DNA of 64,000 nt from Oceanobacillus sojae (GTDB lineage Bacteria; Bacillota; Bacilli; Bacillales; Amphibacillaceae): the NCBI RefSeq assembly GCF_007991515.1, contig NZ_BJYM01000001.1:186001-250000 (forward strand), written 5' to 3'. The notes under the pieces were generated by a model. That model was not told the DNA's origin. It made no database searches and saw nothing but the letters and a program-made list of their open reading frames with translations. Both the position numbers and the translations under genes were made by a program. Positions 61,209 through 64,000 of this stretch are shown here, piece by piece (position 1 is the stretch's first letter; the number at the start of each line of letters is the position of its first letter).

Positions 61209-62439
61209 TTAGGCTATCCCCACAGTTCCTGCGGTTAATCGCAATGCTTCCTTACGAAGATTCCTGCTTGCGTTAACATCTCTTTGATGATGGCATTGAC
61301 AGATGTCACATGTCCATGGACGCAAGGCGAGATTTTTAACGCTTTGGTTTTGATGTCCACAATGAGAACACAGCTGACTGGATGGATAGTTTTTAGCAAC
61401 CTTAACAACCTGTTTTCCATACCAGGCCGCTTTATATGCCAGCATCGTTTGGAACGCAGACCAGGACACGTCGCTAATGGATTTCGATAGATTTCGATTT
61501 TTTAACATGGTTTTCACAGATAAATCTTCTATTCCGATGATATCGTGGTTTAGGCCAACATGATGTTGGTCATGCAAGCGTTGCCGCTAGACGCGGCGTT
61601 CTTAGCTTGCCTCCTTATCGGTGGAGATCTTATCTAACATATCTTTTCTTTTATTAGCAATTTTTTCATGAAGCCGGGCTACTTTTCGTTTTTGTTTCTG
61701 CCAATTTGCTGATCCTATTTGTCTTCTGGACAGAATTACCTGTGCTTTTGTGAGTTTCTTTTCTAATGTCCGGAAGAATCTTGTATTTCCATACACGGTG
61801 CCATCGGAAAGGGTTGCAAAATCCGTTAATCCGACATCGATGCCTACGCAGGTACCAGCCTTTTCATGAGGCTCAACTTCGGCTTCAACTAATATAAAAA
61901 CAAAGTATTTACCGGCAGGGTTGCGTCGGACTGTTACATGCATCATACGGCCTTCCACTTCCAGACTTTTAGCCATACGAACAAGCCCTAGCTTGGGCAG
62001 CTTAATATGTTTATCGAACACGGCAATATTTCCATTGACATATTTCGTAGTATACGATTGAATAGGGTTCTTCTTAGATTTAAAACGAGGCGTCCCTATT
62101 CTGTTTCTTGTAATAACGGGTATAGGCATCGTTCACGTTTTCCACCGCTTTTTGAAGGGCAATGCTATCGACTTCTTTGAGGAAGGGATAGTTTTTCTTC
62201 AATTCCCGAACCGCTTTAATCGACTTATTTTTATTGAAAAATTCACCCTTCCAATTATTTTGAAGGAGCTATCCGTTTTGCACCATTTCATTCACCCTAT
62301 ACCAGTAAATATCTTTTTGTTTTTGTTTTCCTGTAAAATAGTTGTAGACAAAACGGGTACAGCCCATTGTCTTATGGATGAAAGCGATTTGGTTTTTGTT
62401 CGGATAGATACGAAAACGAAACACTTTTTTTACTTTCAT
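61209..62439 (-). pseudogene. tnpB: Decayed IS200/IS605-group tnpB (RuvC-like guided nuclease)
   Basis: Pieces of one TnpB lie in three segments. The N terminus starts at an ATG ending at 62439 behind GGAGGAGGG and gives MKVKKVFRFRIYPNKNQIAF; codon 57 is TAG (62269-62271). A frameshift near 62100-62110 moves to the frame with GTPRFKSKKNPIQSY and GIDVGLTDFATLSDG (first RuvC Asp). About 65 palindromic bases then break the frame at 61550-61615. The last part holds IGIEDLSVK (Glu), CSHCGH/CDICQC zinc ribbon and RDVNASRNL (Asp). All catalytic residues survive, but the gene cannot make one protein. No tnpA is present. Confidence 0.88.
61555..61611. repeat. Nested palindrome interrupting tnpB
   Basis: GCAAGC (61575-61580) pairs with GCTTGC (61606-61611), enclosing GCCGC/GCGGC (61584-61588, 61594-61598); beside it CCAAC/GTTGG (61555-61559, 61566-61570) forms another hairpin. 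The stretch stands exactly where other TnpB proteins have only a few residues between DKIST and NHDIIGIEDL, so it is an insertion. Confidence 0.6.
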
Positions 62440-62623
62440 GGTCCCTTCCCTCCTCCTGTCTATTATATCAGAAGAAGGACCGAAAAAGAACGCTTGTTCT
62501 GTTTATTTACGAGCAATTACTGCTCAAAAGCAATCTCTTGTCGGCAGGCGATTCACCTTTCCCTTATCGCTTCGATTAAAGCCTTCAAGCGCTTGAAGAG
62601 GGAGTCTTCTCGCCTGTTTTGAT
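62440..62623. other. Spacer upstream of tnpB with a 16-base palindrome
   Basis: Contains a TATAAT-like box near 62462-62467 and the perfect palindrome CTTCAAGCGCTTGAAG (62583-62598). The palindrome could mark the left end of the tnpB element, since IS200/IS605 ends are hairpins. No gene is visible and no remnant of maf was recognised. Confidence 0.45.
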
Positions 62624-62678
62624 AAAAATCCCCTAAGGAAAGCTGGTGTTTGGGACCACGCTTTCCTTAGGGGATTTT
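62624..62678 (-). terminator. Terminator after spoIIB
   Basis: AAAAATCCCCTAAGGAAAGC pairs with GCTTTCCTTAGGGGATTTT, and GGT/ACC extends the inner stem. On the minus strand it ends in TTTTTATC, about 27 bases behind the spoIIB stop. Confidence 0.88.
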
Positions 62679-62704
62679 ATAAAACCTGCTATGCACGTTA
62701 TCCG

Positions 62705-63571
62705 CTATAATTCATCATATACCTTCACCCAGTTTAATAATTGATAAGAAGAAGGTTTTCCCATCATTTCTGTTAAACTGGTTACTAATTCAGCTATCCT
62801 ATCTGCCCCCTCAGGAGCCTTATCTACCAGTACGGTTATCTCTTCATCTGCAATCGGCTGATTTAAATCGGCCTGCTTGAGCTGTTCATCAAAAAAAGAT
62901 TGAAACTCTGTTATCCAGGCACTTTCTGCTTCTGTCATTTCTATTTCTCTCGCTTCTGTACTCCATTTCTTCACATAAAGGTCAGCTTGATTATTAGCAA
63001 GTGACGCAGCAAGAGATTTTACTGCTTCTTCTGACGGACCAACTCCTGCCATCAGATAAAACTGTCCATCCTTTTCCAAAAATACAGTTGGAATATCCAA
63101 ACTTGTTAAACTTTCTATTAAAGGATCGGCGTTTTCTAGTTCCGAAAAAATACCAGCCTGAATAATATATGTCTCTAGTGAATCTAGTGAACCCGTTACT
63201 ATATCTGACTCTGCTTCTTCTTTTTCCGGCTGTGCAACCGGTGTAGTTCCCTGCGTCGGATTCCCAGCACTCGCAGGTGTATCAACCTGTACAAACATCC
63301 GGAAAAGAATAAAACCTATAATCGTTCCAACAAAAATAGCACTTACCCCGCTGACCAGGATAGCTTTCCATATTATATTTATTTTTCTTAGGGGCTTCCC
63401 TTTATTCATGCTGTTAACTGCTGATAGCGTTGAGAAGTCAGGTTCTTCTTGTTCATTTTCAACAGTTGCCGCAGATTCTGCGTCTACTGCATCTTCTTTG
63501 GAGGATGTTTTAACTTTATATGTCCAAGTACCTTTCGTATCATCTATCATATGTGGTTTTTGTTTTGTCAT
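62705..63571 (-). CDS. spoIIB: Stage II sporulation protein B (SPOR-domain protein)
   Basis: Helps septal wall thinning and engulfment by localising at the sporulation septum. The protein has 288 residues: a cytoplasmic head, one transmembrane helix at about residues 68-90 (IIWKAILVSGVSAIFVGTIIG), a Pro/Thr linker and a SPOR-like domain (YIIQAGIFSELENADPLIESL ... FYLMAGVGPSEE) that binds denuded glycan. The ATG ending at 63571 has GGAGG 9 bases upstream. Position between folC and radC matches B. subtilis, where comC stands in between; comC is missing here. Confidence 0.85.
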   Translation of the reverse strand: MTKQKPHMIDDTKGTWTYKVKTSSKEDAVDAESAATVENEQEEPDFSTLSAVNSMNKGKPLRKINIIWKAILVSGVSAIFVGTIIGFILFRMFVQVDTPASAGNPTQGTTPVAQPEKEEAESDIVTGSLDSLETYIIQAGIFSELENADPLIESLTSLDIPTVFLEKDGQFYLMAGVGPSEEAVKSLAASLANNQADLYVKKWSTEAREIEMTEAESAWITEFQSFFDEQLKQADLNQPIADEEITVLVDKAPEGADRIAELVTSLTEMMGKPSSYQLLNWVKVYDEL

Positions 63572-63700
63572 CAATCCGGCCCTCCAATGCTAGTATTGGT
63601 TTTACTCTAGCATAGCTCTTGTAAAAAGTAAGGCGAATTATGACATCAGCTTTTATAATCGTTCTACAATATTCTTTTTGTTCTTATCATTTTCTGTTAT

Positions 63701-64000
63701 TTAATCTGATTCCTTCAAAGATTTAACAAAAGAACGGATTAAATCAATAAAATGGAATGATCCTGTTATCAGAACAGGCGCTGTAGACATTTTTATCTTA
63801 TCTTCAATCCATGCCTGCCAATTTTCTACCTGCTCCCCTTTATTTTGCAGCGGATAATCTGTTAATGTAAGAGCCCTGGGATGTTCAAAAGAAGTTATAT
63901 ACAAATTTGGAAAAACATCTGCCAGCAATCTTTGCATTTCTGCTACATCCTTATCCTTGAAAGCGGCAAATAAAACCAGCACTTTTCTTCTTGGATAAAT
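63701..64000 (-). CDS. folC: Folylpolyglutamate synthase, C-terminal part (cut by window edge)
   Basis: The last 99 or so residues of a Mur-ligase-like protein: VLVLFAAFKDKDVAEM, FPNLYITSFEHPRALT and APVLITGSFHFIDLIR, which match the C-terminal domain of FolC/dihydrofolate synthase. The frame is open to the window end, so the catalytic ATP-binding domain lies outside. It precedes spoIIB as folC does in B. subtilis. Confidence 0.88.
   Translation of the reverse strand: MYPRRKVLVLFAAFKDKDVAEMQRLLADVFPNLYITSFEHPRALTLTDYPLQNKGEQVENWQAWIEDKIKMSTAPVLITGSFHFIDLIRSFVKSLKESD

Noticed and set aside
61209-61577. A separate small zinc-ribbon transposase gene
   Set aside because: It aligns as the C-terminal third of TnpB continuing the upstream fragments in another frame, so it is part of one pseudogene.
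62152-62622. Plus-strand frame of 156 codons opposite the tnpB N terminus
   Set aside because: It is the antisense of the broken tnpB and its upstream palindrome; the minus strand gives clear TnpB motifs.

Overview
The window comes from a low-GC, endospore-forming Firmicute of the family Bacillaceae. Most genes follow the order of the Bacillus subtilis yrr/yrv/yrb/ysx region. The best fit is a halotolerant genus such as Oceanobacillus or Virgibacillus, judged from AT-rich spacers, acidic proteins and a BCCT osmolyte transporter; the genus is an inference. Both ends cut genes: gltA on the left and folC on the right. Almost all genes lie on the minus strand.

Layout. 1-1831: divergent gltA/gltC (glutamate synthase and its LysR regulator). 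1933-8354: mtnN, yrrS, greA, udk, trmR, mltG, yrzB, yrrK, ireB. 8449-19018: alaS with a T-box leader, an AI-2E-type transporter, a zinc-ribbon protein, recD2, a TPR protein, mnmA, its cysteine desulfurase, and cymR. 19364-21528 (plus strand): rarA and an RsfA-type regulator. 21621-21798: a 6S RNA (inferred), then gdhA. 23825-33998: aspS, hisS (T-box leader), a small HTH gene, dtd, rel, apt, recJ, a LapA-like protein. 34206-44370: secDF, comN, then spoVB and yrzE on the plus strand, then yajC, tgt, queA, yrzS, ruvB, ruvA, yebC. 44455-49314: the spore genes coxA and safA, a plus-strand BCCT transporter, and pheA. 49532-60929: obg, spo0B, rpmA, prp, rplU, a serine hydrolase, spoIVFA/spoIVFB (plus strand), minD, minC, mreD, mreC, mreB, radC. 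61129-64000: a decayed tnpB element, spoIIB and folC.

Functional themes. The genes serve tRNA charging and modification (alaS, aspS, hisS, dtd, mnmA, desulfurase, trmR, queA, tgt), recombination and repair (recD2, rarA, recJ, ruvAB, radC), cell shape and division (mreBCD, minCD, mltG), sporulation (rsfA, spoVB, coxA, safA, spo0B, spoIVFAB, spoIIB), ribosome production and stress (rplU-prp-rpmA, obg, rel, 6S RNA) and nitrogen or sulfur control (gltA, gltC, gdhA, cymR).

The protein-coding backbone is ordinary. The unusual material is in the spacers. There are a 6S RNA with a recognisable product-RNA template, a GC-rich structured RNA directly 5' of the hisS T-box, a composite repeat between the alaS T-box and its start codon, a 30-base module nested in two unrelated repeat types, a branched terminator after secDF, and a tnpB relic where maf is expected. 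No CRISPR array, rRNA or tRNA gene was seen.
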